Source: Alphaproteobacteria bacterium (lineage in GTDB: Bacteria; Pseudomonadota; Alphaproteobacteria; UBA828). From it: a stretch of DNA of 64,000 bases. This document shows, piece by piece, positions 54,767 through 62,962 of the stretch. The notes beneath the pieces are model-generated. The model was not told the DNA's origin. It saw nothing but the letters and a program-made list of their open reading frames with translations, and did not search any database. Each line of letters opens with the position of its first letter. Position 1 is the stretch's first letter. Position numbers and translations under genes: made by a program. The stretch spans positions 1-64,000 of the forward strand of contig JAJDUK010000024.1 of NCBI GenBank assembly GCA_022826665.1, in the 5' to 3' direction.

Positions 54767-55726
54767 TCAGCGTTTGGCCTCGGCCACCGCCTCCGCCAGC
54801 ACGCACAGGATTTCGAACATCATGGTAGCCCCCACCAGCGCCGTGTTGCCGCTGGGGTCGAAGGGCGGCGCGACCTCCACCACGTCGCCGCCCACCAGGT
54901 TAAGCCCGCGCGTGGCGCGCAGCATCCGTTGCGCCTCGTGGGTGGAGAAGCCGCCGATCTCGGGCGTGCCGGTGCCGGGCGCATAGACCGGATCGAGCCC
55001 GTCCACGTCGAAGCTGATGTAGGTCGGGCCGTCGCCGACCACGGTGCGGGCCTCGGCAATCACCTTCTCCCAGCCGACATCGAAATACTCCTCGATGGTG
55101 ACGACGCGCATCCCCGAGTCGCGCGCGAAGTCCAGGTCGTGGAGGTCGTAGACCGAGCCGCGAATGCCGATCTGAATGGTGCGTTTCGGGTCCAGCAGCC
55201 CTTCCTCCACCGCACGGCGGAAGAGCGTGCCGTGGGTGATGGTGTAGCCGCCGAAGTAGCTGTCCCAGGTATCGGAATGGGCGTCGAAATGGATCATGCC
55301 GACCGGCCGGTCCCTGGCGATGGCGCGCATGATCGGCAGCGTGATCAGGTGGTCGCCGCCGGCCGAGAGCGGCACCGCGCCGGCCGCGTGCAGGTCAGTG
55401 AAAAACCGCTCGATGCGCCCGATCGTATCGTGCAGGTCGATTGGGTTGATGCTGGCGTCGCCGCAGTCGGCGACCCGGCAAAGCTCGTAGGGGCAAATGC
55501 CGAGGGTGTGATGGGTGCGCCGCATCAGGCTCGACATGTTGCGGATCTCGCGCGGGCCGTGGCGGGCGCCGGCGCGGTTGGTGGTGCCGTTGTCCCAGGG
55601 CACGCCCACCAGCGCGATGTCCACGACCGAGAAGTCCGTGACATGAGGCAGCCGCATGAAGGTCGGCATCGCGCTGAAGCGTGGCATGTCCATGCCGCTG
55701 ACCGGCTCGTAGAAGCCCTCGCTCAT
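54767..55726 (-). CDS. ureohydrolase family protein (agmatinase-like)
   Basis: A 319-residue manganese-type ureohydrolase. The metal-binding motifs are GGDHLITLP, HFDAHSDTWD and SFDVDGLDPVYAPG, present in full. The family splits urea or a guanidino group from agmatine, guanidinobutyrate, arginine or other guanidino acids. It lies 15 bp below the creatininase-like gene stop and 14 bp above the deaminase, so the three are one operon. The choice of guanidine substrate cannot be read from sequence. Confidence 0.88.
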   Translation of the reverse strand: MSEGFYEPVSGMDMPRFSAMPTFMRLPHVTDFSVVDIALVGVPWDNGTTNRAGARHGPREIRNMSSLMRRTHHTLGICPYELCRVADCGDASINPIDLHDTIGRIERFFTDLHAAGAVPLSAGGDHLITLPIMRAIARDRPVGMIHFDAHSDTWDSYFGGYTITHGTLFRRAVEEGLLDPKRTIQIGIRGSVYDLHDLDFARDSGMRVVTIEEYFDVGWEKVIAEARTVVGDGPTYISFDVDGLDPVYAPGTGTPEIGGFSTHEAQRMLRATRGLNLVGGDVVEVAPPFDPSGNTALVGATMMFEILCVLAEAVAEAKR

Positions 55727-55741
55727 GGCTGGCGTCCCCTT

Positions 55742-56542
55742 CTATTCGGCCGCGATGTCCTGGCGCCTCGACCCGAAGATCTCGATCAGCGCGTCGGTCA
55801 TGCCGTCCACGTAGTCGGCGACGAAGCGCTCGCCCTTCTCCGCCGTCGCGGCGACGGAGGGCGAGAGCGCGCCGGTCCAGGGCACCCGTGAGGTGTCCGT
55901 CGGATAGATGTCGTAGAGCGGAAAGTCGGCGGGTGGATGGTCGGGCGCCTTCGTCATGTCCACGAGCTCCGGGTAGAGGTGCAGCATGACCGAGGTTTCC
56001 ATCAGGCCGGCATGTTCGAGCGGCCATCCGGGGAAGCCCTCGGGCCAGGCGGCGTCCATGGTTTCCTGGGTGACGTACTCCCAGTACGGAATCTTGGCGA
56101 TCCTCATGTCGTCGATGCCGTCACGCCGGAGCCCGCGCAGGGCGAGATCGATGCCCTCCACCAGGAACATGTTGTTCTCGTAGTGGCCGTCCACCACCGC
56201 CATGCGGCGCACGCCGTGACGGGCGAACTCGCTGACGATATCGCGGACGACGTGGATCAGGGTCTCGCCGTCGAGGCTGGTGGTGCCGGGAAAGTGATTG
56301 CCGCCACCGGACTTCGGCTGCGATTTGTAGCCGTAGCAGAGGGTGGGCGCGACCAAGTCGCCGGTGCGGGCCGCGACCCGCTCGGCGAGCGCGGTCGGGA
56401 TCGCGGCGTCGCAGTTCATGGGTAGATGTGGGCCGTGCTGCTCCAGTGAGCCCACCGGCAGGATCACCACCGGCTGCTCCTCCCGCACCCGCCGGTCGTA
56501 CTCGGTCCAGTCGATCTCCGCGACACGCACGGGGCGGGTCAT
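55742..56542 (-). CDS. creatininase-family amide hydrolase
   Basis: A 266-residue creatininase-fold hydrolase. Metal and catalytic motifs are visible: VILPVGSLEQHGPHLPMNCDA, VVDGHYENN and LEHAGLMETS. The fold includes creatininase (creatinine to creatine), FAPy deformylase-like and related amide hydrolases. The ATG at 56542 is preferred; the open frame upstream overlaps the amidohydrolase gene in another phase. It is followed by the ureohydrolase gene, which makes a guanidino compound cycle attractive but unproven. Confidence 0.86.
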   Translation of the reverse strand: MTRPVRVAEIDWTEYDRRVREEQPVVILPVGSLEQHGPHLPMNCDAAIPTALAERVAARTGDLVAPTLCYGYKSQPKSGGGNHFPGTTSLDGETLIHVVRDIVSEFARHGVRRMAVVDGHYENNMFLVEGIDLALRGLRRDGIDDMRIAKIPYWEYVTQETMDAAWPEGFPGWPLEHAGLMETSVMLHLYPELVDMTKAPDHPPADFPLYDIYPTDTSRVPWTGALSPSVAATAEKGERFVADYVDGMTDALIEIFGSRRQDIAAE

Positions 56543-56574
56543 GACGGCCTCCTCTTCGCGCTCGGCCGGCGCCC

Positions 56575-58101
56575 CTACCGGTTGGTCGGCCAGCGCGGCT
56601 GATTGTCGCTGCCCCAGCGGTTGATGCCGATATCGGTCTCGGCACAGCGGCGCCAGACCTCGGCGAGCGGCGGGATGAATGCCTTGTTCTTGGCCTCCAG
56701 CCGCTCCTGGTCGGCCTGAATGGTCGGCATCATGTCGCGCAGCTCGTCCATCAGCGCCTGTTCGTCGACCCGTGTGAGCTCGCCGTCCTCCACCATGATC
56801 TCGCCATTGACGATCACCGTCTCCACCGAGGAGCCGTTCTCGCAATAGACCAGGTGGTTGCGCACGTCGTTGAGCGGCGTGAAGTTGGCCGTCCGCATGT
56901 CGAGGATTGACAGGTCGGCGCGCTTGCCGGGCTCCAGGGAGCCGATCTCGTCCTCCAAGAGCACGCTGTAGGCCCCGCCGAGGGTCGCCGCGTGCAGCAC
57001 CTCGTGGGCGTCGAGCCAGTACGCGTTGTCGGGCGAGGAGATGTTGTGCATCAGGCCTGCGCACTGCATCACGCTGAACATGCGCGGCGTGTCGCTGGTG
57101 GATAACCCGTCGGAGCCCAACGCGAGATTGACGCCCGCATCGAGCAGCCGGCGCACCGCGCAGATGCCGGAGCCGAGCTTAAGGTTGGAGAGCGCGTTGT
57201 GGACCACCGAGCAGCGCGCCTCGCCCATCAACGCGATGTCGTCGTCCGTGAGCCAGATGCCGTGCGCGATGGTCGTGTTGCGGGTGAGCAGGCCGAGGTC
57301 GTGCATGTACTGGATCAGGGTCTTGCCGTAGAGCTCGCGGCCGGTGACCGCCTGCACTTTCGATTCGAGGATGTGGGTGTGGAAGGGCAGCCCGTTCGCA
57401 CGGGCGAATTCGTCGGCCGCGTGCATCAGGGGCTCGGTGCAGCGCTGCGGGCCGGAGGGCGCCGGCATGAAGCGAAGCCTGCCGGCGCGGTTGTGATAAA
57501 GCTCCAGCGCTTCCTCGCAAAACGCGGTGAACTCGTCTGCCGTCGGCGGCACCATCTCGTCGATCTCGTCCTTGAGATCGCCCGGCAGAAGGTCATTCAG
57601 ATAGACGATCGTGTCGGGCAGCTTGCGGTTGATCACGTGGCCCGAGATCGAGGCGCGTAAGCCCACGTCCTCGTAGGCCTGGAACACCGCGCCGATGGTC
57701 TCCATCGACTGCAGCGGGAATTCGAGAATGTCGTCGGAGAAGAACGTGACGCCCGTCTTGATCGCATCCATGGCGCAGAGCGCGGAGCGCAGGTAGATCA
57801 TGCGCGGCGTAAGCTCGGCCGCGCCCAGGATGCCGTAGGCGAGCGTCATCCAGAGCTCCAGCGGCATGTTGTCGTAGCGCCCCTTGGCGAAGGCCTCCGG
57901 CGTGTGGATGTGGCCGTTGATGAGGCCGGGGATCACCAGCTTGCCCGCGCCGGGAATCACCCGTTCGGCCTCGACGTCGGGCGCGGTCTCGCCGATGGCG
58001 GCGATGCGCTCGCCCTCGATCAGGATGTTGCCCTGAAACGGCTCGCTCCCGTGCTCCGGATCCATCGAGACGATGGTGGCCCCCTCAATCAGTATCGACA
58101 T
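56575..58101 (-). CDS. amidohydrolase, TrzA/AtzA-like metal-dependent deaminase
   Basis: A 508-residue amidohydrolase superfamily enzyme. The metal ligands are HIH in INGHIHTPEAF, HTHILES, TIAHGIW and the aspartate in GSDGLSTSD. VVHNALSNLKLGSGI is the AtzA/TrzA-type loop. Relatives deaminate or dehalogenate nitrogen rings such as s-triazines, cytosine or thioadenosine. It precedes the creatininase-like gene and follows the transport ATPase (34 bp). The ring substrate is not evident. Confidence 0.87.
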   Translation of the reverse strand: MSILIEGATIVSMDPEHGSEPFQGNILIEGERIAAIGETAPDVEAERVIPGAGKLVIPGLINGHIHTPEAFAKGRYDNMPLELWMTLAYGILGAAELTPRMIYLRSALCAMDAIKTGVTFFSDDILEFPLQSMETIGAVFQAYEDVGLRASISGHVINRKLPDTIVYLNDLLPGDLKDEIDEMVPPTADEFTAFCEEALELYHNRAGRLRFMPAPSGPQRCTEPLMHAADEFARANGLPFHTHILESKVQAVTGRELYGKTLIQYMHDLGLLTRNTTIAHGIWLTDDDIALMGEARCSVVHNALSNLKLGSGICAVRRLLDAGVNLALGSDGLSTSDTPRMFSVMQCAGLMHNISSPDNAYWLDAHEVLHAATLGGAYSVLLEDEIGSLEPGKRADLSILDMRTANFTPLNDVRNHLVYCENGSSVETVIVNGEIMVEDGELTRVDEQALMDELRDMMPTIQADQERLEAKNKAFIPPLAEVWRRCAETDIGINRWGSDNQPRWPTNR

Positions 58102-58134
58102 GCACTCCTCTCCCCTGTTTCCGGCGCCGCCCGG

Positions 58135-59220
58135 TCACGCCGGCAGTACATATGTGTCCTCCGCCCGCCAGGACGCACGAAAGGTCTGGCCCGGCGTGAT
58201 GTCCACCGTGTCGAGCTCGTGCGCCTGTTTCTGGACGCGAAACACCGCGCCGCCGCCGACATCGAGGTGCAGCGTCACCACCGAGCCGATGAACTCCTCG
58301 CTGATTACGGTGCCGGTGACGGCGTTGTTATGCGCCTCCGTCTCTGCGTTCAGTGCGACCCGGTCGCCGCTCACCACCAGATTGACCGAATCGCCCACGG
58401 CCGGCGCGCGCGCCGACGGCACGGTGGCCTGGATGTCACCGTGGACCGACTCCACGCCGATGCGCCCGCCCTCGGCCGTCCGCACGCGCCCCTCGATGAT
58501 GTTGTTGGTGCCGACGAACTCGGCGACGAAGCGGTTGGCTGGCGCACGATAGACCTCGCGCGGCGCGCCGATCTGCTGGATGCGGCCCGCGTCCATGATG
58601 ACGACGCGGCTCGCCATGGCGAAGGCCTCGGACTGGTTATGGGTGACGTAGACGAAGGTGATGCCGAGCCGGCGCTGAAGCTCGGTGATCTCCGCCTGCA
58701 TGCGCACCCTGAGATGGGCGTCGAGCGCGCTCAGCGGCTCGTCGAGCAGCAGGATGCGCGGCTCGGTCACCAGCGCGCGGGCGAGCGCCACCCGCTGCCG
58801 CTCGCCGCCGGAGAGCTGCGCGATATTGCGGTTCGCGTAATCGGCGATGCCCACCTGCTCCAGCCATTTGAGCGCCCGCGCGCGGCGTTCCCTGGCCGGT
58901 ATGCTGCGCATCTTGAGGCCGAACTCCACGTTCCCGCGTACGCTGAGGTAGGGGAAGAGCGCGAGGCTCTGCCACACCATGGGCGTGTCGCGCTCCCACG
59001 GTTTGTGCTCGTTGACCCGCTCCCCGTCGAGCCTCACCTCACCGCTGGTGGGCTCCTCCAGGCCCGCGATCATGCGCAGCGTCGTGGTCTTGCCGCAGCC
59101 AGACGGCCCCATGAGCGCGACGAACTCGCCCTCCGCGATTTCCAGGTCGATCCCGCTCACGGCCTCATGCTCGCCGAAGCGCTTGGTCAGGCCATCGAGC
59201 TCCAGCAGGGGTTCAGCCAT
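58135..59220 (-). CDS. potA: polyamine-type ABC transporter ATPase (PotA-like)
   Basis: A 361-residue ATPase. Walker A is GPSGCGKTT, signature LSGGERQRVALARAL, and Walker B ILLLDEPLSALDAHLR, followed by a C-terminal TOBE domain. It powers a putrescine/spermidine-like importer. The start at 59220 gives MAEPLLELDGLTKRFG after a GAGG site; an in-frame start 27 bases upstream is less supported. A VapBC module separates it from its permease genes by about 720 bp. Confidence 0.92.
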   Translation of the reverse strand: MAEPLLELDGLTKRFGEHEAVSGIDLEIAEGEFVALMGPSGCGKTTTLRMIAGLEEPTSGEVRLDGERVNEHKPWERDTPMVWQSLALFPYLSVRGNVEFGLKMRSIPARERRARALKWLEQVGIADYANRNIAQLSGGERQRVALARALVTEPRILLLDEPLSALDAHLRVRMQAEITELQRRLGITFVYVTHNQSEAFAMASRVVIMDAGRIQQIGAPREVYRAPANRFVAEFVGTNNIIEGRVRTAEGGRIGVESVHGDIQATVPSARAPAVGDSVNLVVSGDRVALNAETEAHNNAVTGTVISEEFIGSVVTLHLDVGGGAVFRVQKQAHELDTVDITPGQTFRASWRAEDTYVLPA

Positions 59221-59243
59221 CGCGCACGCCTCGGCAGACGCCG

Positions 59244-59642
59244 TCACAGAAGCCGAGCATCGGGAAGGCCCGCCATCTTTCGATCGAGTGTAAGGACATC
59301 AAGTCCGGCCCTGGCATAGCCCGCGGCGATAAGGCGATCGAGCAAACCGGCGCCGCCGGTTTGACCAAGGATCTCCAGCGTCGCGTCACCGCCGAGCGGG
59401 GCCACGAGGCCACTCCGCAGCACGGCCGCGAGGCCGGAGCGGCTGTCCGCCTTGGAGACACCGTAGTGATGCTGCACCGCTATGTAGGCCTCGCCGATCA
59501 CCTGATTGGACGCAAAGACTTCAGCGCCGTCATCTTCGATCATATTGGTCAGCCGTTGTTTGCAGCGCGCGAATTCGAGTTCGGGATCACCCGTAAGCAG
59601 TCGCACGAGGATCGAGGTATCAATCCCGAAGCGCTGGGTCAT
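59244..59642 (-). CDS. vapC: VapC-family PIN-domain toxin inside the transporter operon
   Basis: A 132-residue PIN toxin. Acidic sites are visible in FGIDTSILVRLLTGD, VIGEAYIAV and the DLLTLDRK-like LDVLTLDRK end. VapC toxins cleave RNA. Its ATG at 59642 overlaps the 3' end of the antitoxin by 23 bases. The frame extends six codons upstream to an unlikely start. It is inserted between the potC and potA genes. Confidence 0.83.
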   Translation of the reverse strand: MTQRFGIDTSILVRLLTGDPELEFARCKQRLTNMIEDDGAEVFASNQVIGEAYIAVQHHYGVSKADSRSGLAAVLRSGLVAPLGGDATLEILGQTGGAGLLDRLIAAGYARAGLDVLTLDRKMAGLPDARLL

Positions 59643-59862
59643 GAGCCTCCTCGCGAACACGTTCGATGTCGAAGGAGCCTCGTCCGCGCCGAAGTTTGCC
59701 GCGCAGTGGCGCGAGGCGATCGGAATCGATGCGCCGAGGGCGCAGCAGGAAGCCGCTCGGGCTCTCCTGCAACTCCAGCTGGTCGCCAGGTTTTACGCCC
59801 AGCGCCTCCAACACGCGGGCTGGAAATGTGACTTGGCGCTTCGACGTGATCTTCACGTACAT
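59620..59862 (-). CDS. vapB: AbrB-fold VapB antitoxin
   Basis: An 80-residue antitoxin with the AbrB/MazE-type swapped-hairpin: MYVKITSKRQVTFPARVLEALG, then GDQLELQESPSGFLLRPRR. It would bind the downstream PIN toxin and repress its own promoter. The arginine-rich tail (GKLRRGRGSFD) reaches the toxin. A GGAG ribosome site and a promoter with an overlapping inverted repeat lie upstream. Confidence 0.85.
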   Translation of the reverse strand: MYVKITSKRQVTFPARVLEALGVKPGDQLELQESPSGFLLRPRRIDSDRLAPLRGKLRRGRGSFDIERVREEAHDPALRD

Positions 59863-59882
59863 GTCGTATCTCCGCCTGCTTC

Positions 59883-59921
59883 CTTACCACAATAGTAATA
59901 CAGTAAGGTAGCAGGATCAAG
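59883..59921 (-). promoter_or_regulatory. vapB promoter with overlapping inverted repeat
   Basis: On the minus strand a TTGATC -35 (59916-59921) and a TACTAT -10 (59893-59898) lie exactly 17 bp apart. The arms CCTTAC/GTAAGG (59883-59888 and 59904-59909) bracket the -10 region and suit binding of an AbrB-type dimer. This would let the antitoxin control both the toxin and, by read-through, potA. Confidence 0.55.
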
Positions 59922-59944
59922 CGGACCATACATGACCGTTCCTC

Positions 59945-60754
59945 CTACACCGGCGCCTTGAGACGACCGGTGCCGCGACGGGTCAGCAGAAAGACCTGCG
60001 CCAGAATAACGAGCGTGATCGATACCGCGAAGACGACGCTGCCGACCGCGTTGATCCGGGGGCTCACCTGCCCCTGCATCATGTTGAGCACGCGCACCGG
60101 CAGGGTCTCGTTCACGCCGCCGACGAAGAACGCGATCATGAACTCGTCGAACGACACCGCCGCCGTGAGGAACAGCGCCGCGAAGATCGACGGCATGGTG
60201 AAGGGCAGGATTACGAACAGCATCCCCCGCCAGTTGTTGGCGCCGAGGTTCCACGCGGCCCGCTCCAGGTCCGGGTCCATCTGCGAGAGCCTGAGCCGGA
60301 TCAGCGCCATGGCGAAGGGCGTGCAGTAGACGACGTGAGAGAAGATCACCGAGTGCAGCTCGCCGACCAGGCTCACGCGGCCGAGGAACATCAGCATGAC
60401 GAGCCCGAGGATCAGCACCGGGATCGTCGGCGGCAGCAGGGCGAGCGCGAGGTAGACGTTCTTGCCGAAGAAGCGGTAGCGGAAGTCGGTGTACGCGGTC
60501 GCGAAGCCGATGAAGGTGGAGATGGCCGCGACCGAGAGGCCGACGATGATGCTGAAGCGGAAGGCGCGCGGCACCGGCGCCTCGTTCCAGATCGCCTCGT
60601 ACCAGACCGTAGAGAAGTTCTCGATCGGCAGGACCGGGAAGCGCCCCTCGTTGAAGGAGAAGATGAAGCTGATCACGATCGGCACGAACACGAAGCCGAG
60701 CGCCAGGAAGACGTAGCCCAGCAGCGAGCCGCGGATGATGCGGTCGAGCCTCAT
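59945..60754 (-). CDS. potC: polyamine-type ABC transporter permease (PotC-like)
   Basis: A 269-residue permease with six hydrophobic segments and the EAA loop ERAAWNLGANNWRGMLFVILP typical of binding-protein-dependent permeases. It starts at the ATG overlapping the PotB stop by four bases. It forms the channel with PotB. A VapBC pair sits immediately downstream. Confidence 0.92.
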   Translation of the reverse strand: MRLDRIIRGSLLGYVFLALGFVFVPIVISFIFSFNEGRFPVLPIENFSTVWYEAIWNEAPVPRAFRFSIIVGLSVAAISTFIGFATAYTDFRYRFFGKNVYLALALLPPTIPVLILGLVMLMFLGRVSLVGELHSVIFSHVVYCTPFAMALIRLRLSQMDPDLERAAWNLGANNWRGMLFVILPFTMPSIFAALFLTAAVSFDEFMIAFFVGGVNETLPVRVLNMMQGQVSPRINAVGSVVFAVSITLVILAQVFLLTRRGTGRLKAPV

Positions 60755-61647
60755 CGCCGCGCCCGTCCGTGGCCGTAGGCGAAGTAGAGCGCTGTGAAGG
60801 CGACCACGATCAGGGTCACCACCATGGTGACCGCCACCACCGCAGCGCGCGGCCAGTGGTTGCCCTGCTTCACCGTGTCCACGATCAGGATGCTCAGCGT
60901 CGGCGGCTTGCTCCCACCCAGGCTCACCGGGCTCACGAAGTCGCCGAAGCAGAGGATGAAGGTGAAGGTCGCAGCCAGGATCAGGCCTACCTTGGCCGAA
61001 GGAATGATCACCAGGAAGATGGTCCTGATCCGCCCACAGCCCAAATTGTGGGCGGCCTCGATCAGGCTGCGGTCGACGTTCGCCAGGCTGAAGAGTTGAA
61101 GCAGGATCACCAACGGCAGGCAGAGCGTCATGTAGCCGATCACGGTGCCGAACAGGGTGTTCAGCATCTCCACCGGGCCGAAGCCGAGGAAAGCAAAGAC
61201 CGTGTTCAGGATGCCGTTGTCGGAGATCACCGCCTGCCACGAATAGACGCGCACCACGTAGCTGGTGAAGAAGGGCGTAATGAGCAGGAATACCCCGAGG
61301 CGCCGGATCGCGGGCGAGACCTTGAAGGCGAGCGCGTAGGCCGCAGGAAACGCCAGCACGCTGCACACCACCGCCGCGAGCACGGCGTAGCCGAGCGTGC
61401 GCAGGTAGGTGTCCACGACATAGCCCTTGCTCCACATCTTGACCCAGTTGACGGTGTCGAAGTCCGGCTCGAGCCGAAAATTCTTCACCGACCAGAAGGT
61501 CATCACGACGAGGAAGGCGAGCGGGGCGAGGAAGAACATCCCCTGCCAGAGCGCGAGCGGCAGGCCCCAGAAGAGCGCGTAACCGTCGGGCCGAGGGGCG
61601 TTGCGGCCGGCGGAGGCCGTTACGCCTTCAGTCTCGGCGACAGCCAT
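60751..61647 (-). CDS. potB: polyamine-type ABC transporter permease (PotB-like)
   Basis: A 298-residue permease with an N-terminal polar stretch, then six hydrophobic segments and the EAA loop IEAAHNLGCGRIRTIFLVIIP. It pairs with the PotC-like protein. It is 64 bp downstream of the binding-protein gene, a gap that contains a hairpin. Confidence 0.92.
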   Translation of the reverse strand: MAVAETEGVTASAGRNAPRPDGYALFWGLPLALWQGMFFLAPLAFLVVMTFWSVKNFRLEPDFDTVNWVKMWSKGYVVDTYLRTLGYAVLAAVVCSVLAFPAAYALAFKVSPAIRRLGVFLLITPFFTSYVVRVYSWQAVISDNGILNTVFAFLGFGPVEMLNTLFGTVIGYMTLCLPLVILLQLFSLANVDRSLIEAAHNLGCGRIRTIFLVIIPSAKVGLILAATFTFILCFGDFVSPVSLGGSKPPTLSILIVDTVKQGNHWPRAAVVAVTMVVTLIVVAFTALYFAYGHGRARR

Positions 61648-61679
61648 GAATTAGGTCGTGTACGGGCACCCGAAAGTTA

Positions 61680-61703
61680 GGGGGCCGCAAACCCGCGGCC
61701 CCC
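61680..61703 (-). terminator. hairpin between the binding-protein and permease genes
   Basis: A perfect 9-bp stem GGGGGCCGC/GCGGCCCCC (61680-61688 and 61695-61703) lies 8 bp after the binding-protein stop and is followed on the minus strand by TAACTTT. It probably attenuates transcription, so the binding protein exceeds the permeases. Confidence 0.6.
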
Positions 61704-61711
61704 GCTTGACG

Positions 61712-62860
61712 CTAAATGTTCTTGTACTCGTTCCAGACCTCGGTCCAGTCGTCGATCGACTGCTGCACCGGTGTCTTGCGAAGCTGAATCTTGCCGTCCT
61801 TGTACTCGTCCATGACGTTCCGCTTGTCGAAGCGGTGCCGCAGCAGCTCGGACAACTCGGGATCGTTCTCGTTGAGCGCCTCCCAGCCCTTCTTGTTCGG
61901 GATCGAGGCGTTATAGGACGGCTTGGCGGCGACGCGCCACTGCCCTTCGGGGCTCACAAGATACTGGATGAATTTCTTGGCCAGCTCCTGATTCTCTGAT
62001 CCCTTGCCGATCGAGCACGACTCGGTCCACTGGATGCCGCCCTCGTCCGGGATGGTGGTGGTGATCGGCAGCCCGCCCCGATGCAGGATGATCGAGATCC
62101 ACTCGCCGATGCCGGGCATGACCCAGGCGTCCTGGTTGGTCATCGAGGTGAACACGTCGGCCATGGCGTAGAAGCCGGCAAGCTGCGGCGCCAGCGAGAA
62201 GGTGGTGTCGCGCAACTTGTCGAACGCCGCGTCGTCGATGTTGAACGGGTCCTTGTTGCCGTTGTAGAGGCTGAGGCAGCCCATGGTCGGCAGATACCAA
62301 TCGAAATGGCCGACCTTGCCCTTCACCCTGTCTTCCCACATCACGCCGTAGCTGCTGCAGTCCGCCTCGCTGAGGTGGTCGGTGTTGTGGACCAAGCCGA
62401 GATAACCGAAGGACTGCATGACCGAGTAGAGGTCGCCGTCTAGCCAGTGGCCCTCGAGATTCTGGAATTCGGGCCAGAACTCGTCGAAGGGGTAGTCGGC
62501 CGGGTCCATCTTGTCGATGAAGCCGGCGTCCCGCAGTTGCACGATATACTCGCGATCCGAGAGAATGACGTCGTAGGTGCCGGGCGGCGACTGGTTGACG
62601 AGCGCGAGCATCTGCTCGCCGCCCACATACTCCTTGCCGACAACCTTGACGCCGTGCTCCTGCTCGAATGGCTCGACGATGAACGGGTCAGCATGGCCCG
62701 GCCAACTCAGATAAGTGAGCGTATTTTCCTGCGCTCCGGCATTTCGGCCCGCGAAGGTGCTGGAGAGCGCTGCCGTGCCGGCGAGCGCGGTCGCACCCTT
62801 CATGAATCCGCGCCGTGACAGGCGCCAGCCGCGCGGGTCGCTGTTCCACATGTTGCCCAT
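61712..62860 (-). CDS. potD: polyamine-type ABC transporter substrate-binding protein (PotD-like)
   Basis: A 382-residue binding protein with a twin-arginine signal (SRRGFMKGATALAG, then GAQENTLTYLSWPG). The body fits PotD-like spermidine/putrescine binding proteins. Export by the Tat system indicates folding before transport. The start at 62860 has a GGAGGAG site; a longer frame lies upstream but is unsupported. It is the first gene of an operon that continues into PotB, PotC, the VapBC pair, PotA and the amide/guanidine hydrolases. Confidence 0.9.
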   Translation of the reverse strand: MGNMWNSDPRGWRLSRRGFMKGATALAGTAALSSTFAGRNAGAQENTLTYLSWPGHADPFIVEPFEQEHGVKVVGKEYVGGEQMLALVNQSPPGTYDVILSDREYIVQLRDAGFIDKMDPADYPFDEFWPEFQNLEGHWLDGDLYSVMQSFGYLGLVHNTDHLSEADCSSYGVMWEDRVKGKVGHFDWYLPTMGCLSLYNGNKDPFNIDDAAFDKLRDTTFSLAPQLAGFYAMADVFTSMTNQDAWVMPGIGEWISIILHRGGLPITTTIPDEGGIQWTESCSIGKGSENQELAKKFIQYLVSPEGQWRVAAKPSYNASIPNKKGWEALNENDPELSELLRHRFDKRNVMDEYKDGKIQLRKTPVQQSIDDWTEVWNEYKNI

Positions 62861-62962
62861 GATCTCCTCCCCTTTTTGTTCACTGGCCATTGTAGCAGAA
62901 CTGGCCTATCTCCCCACAGTCACGGCGCGGCTTCCCTCGCCGCGCGCCACAGGAGAAGAGCA

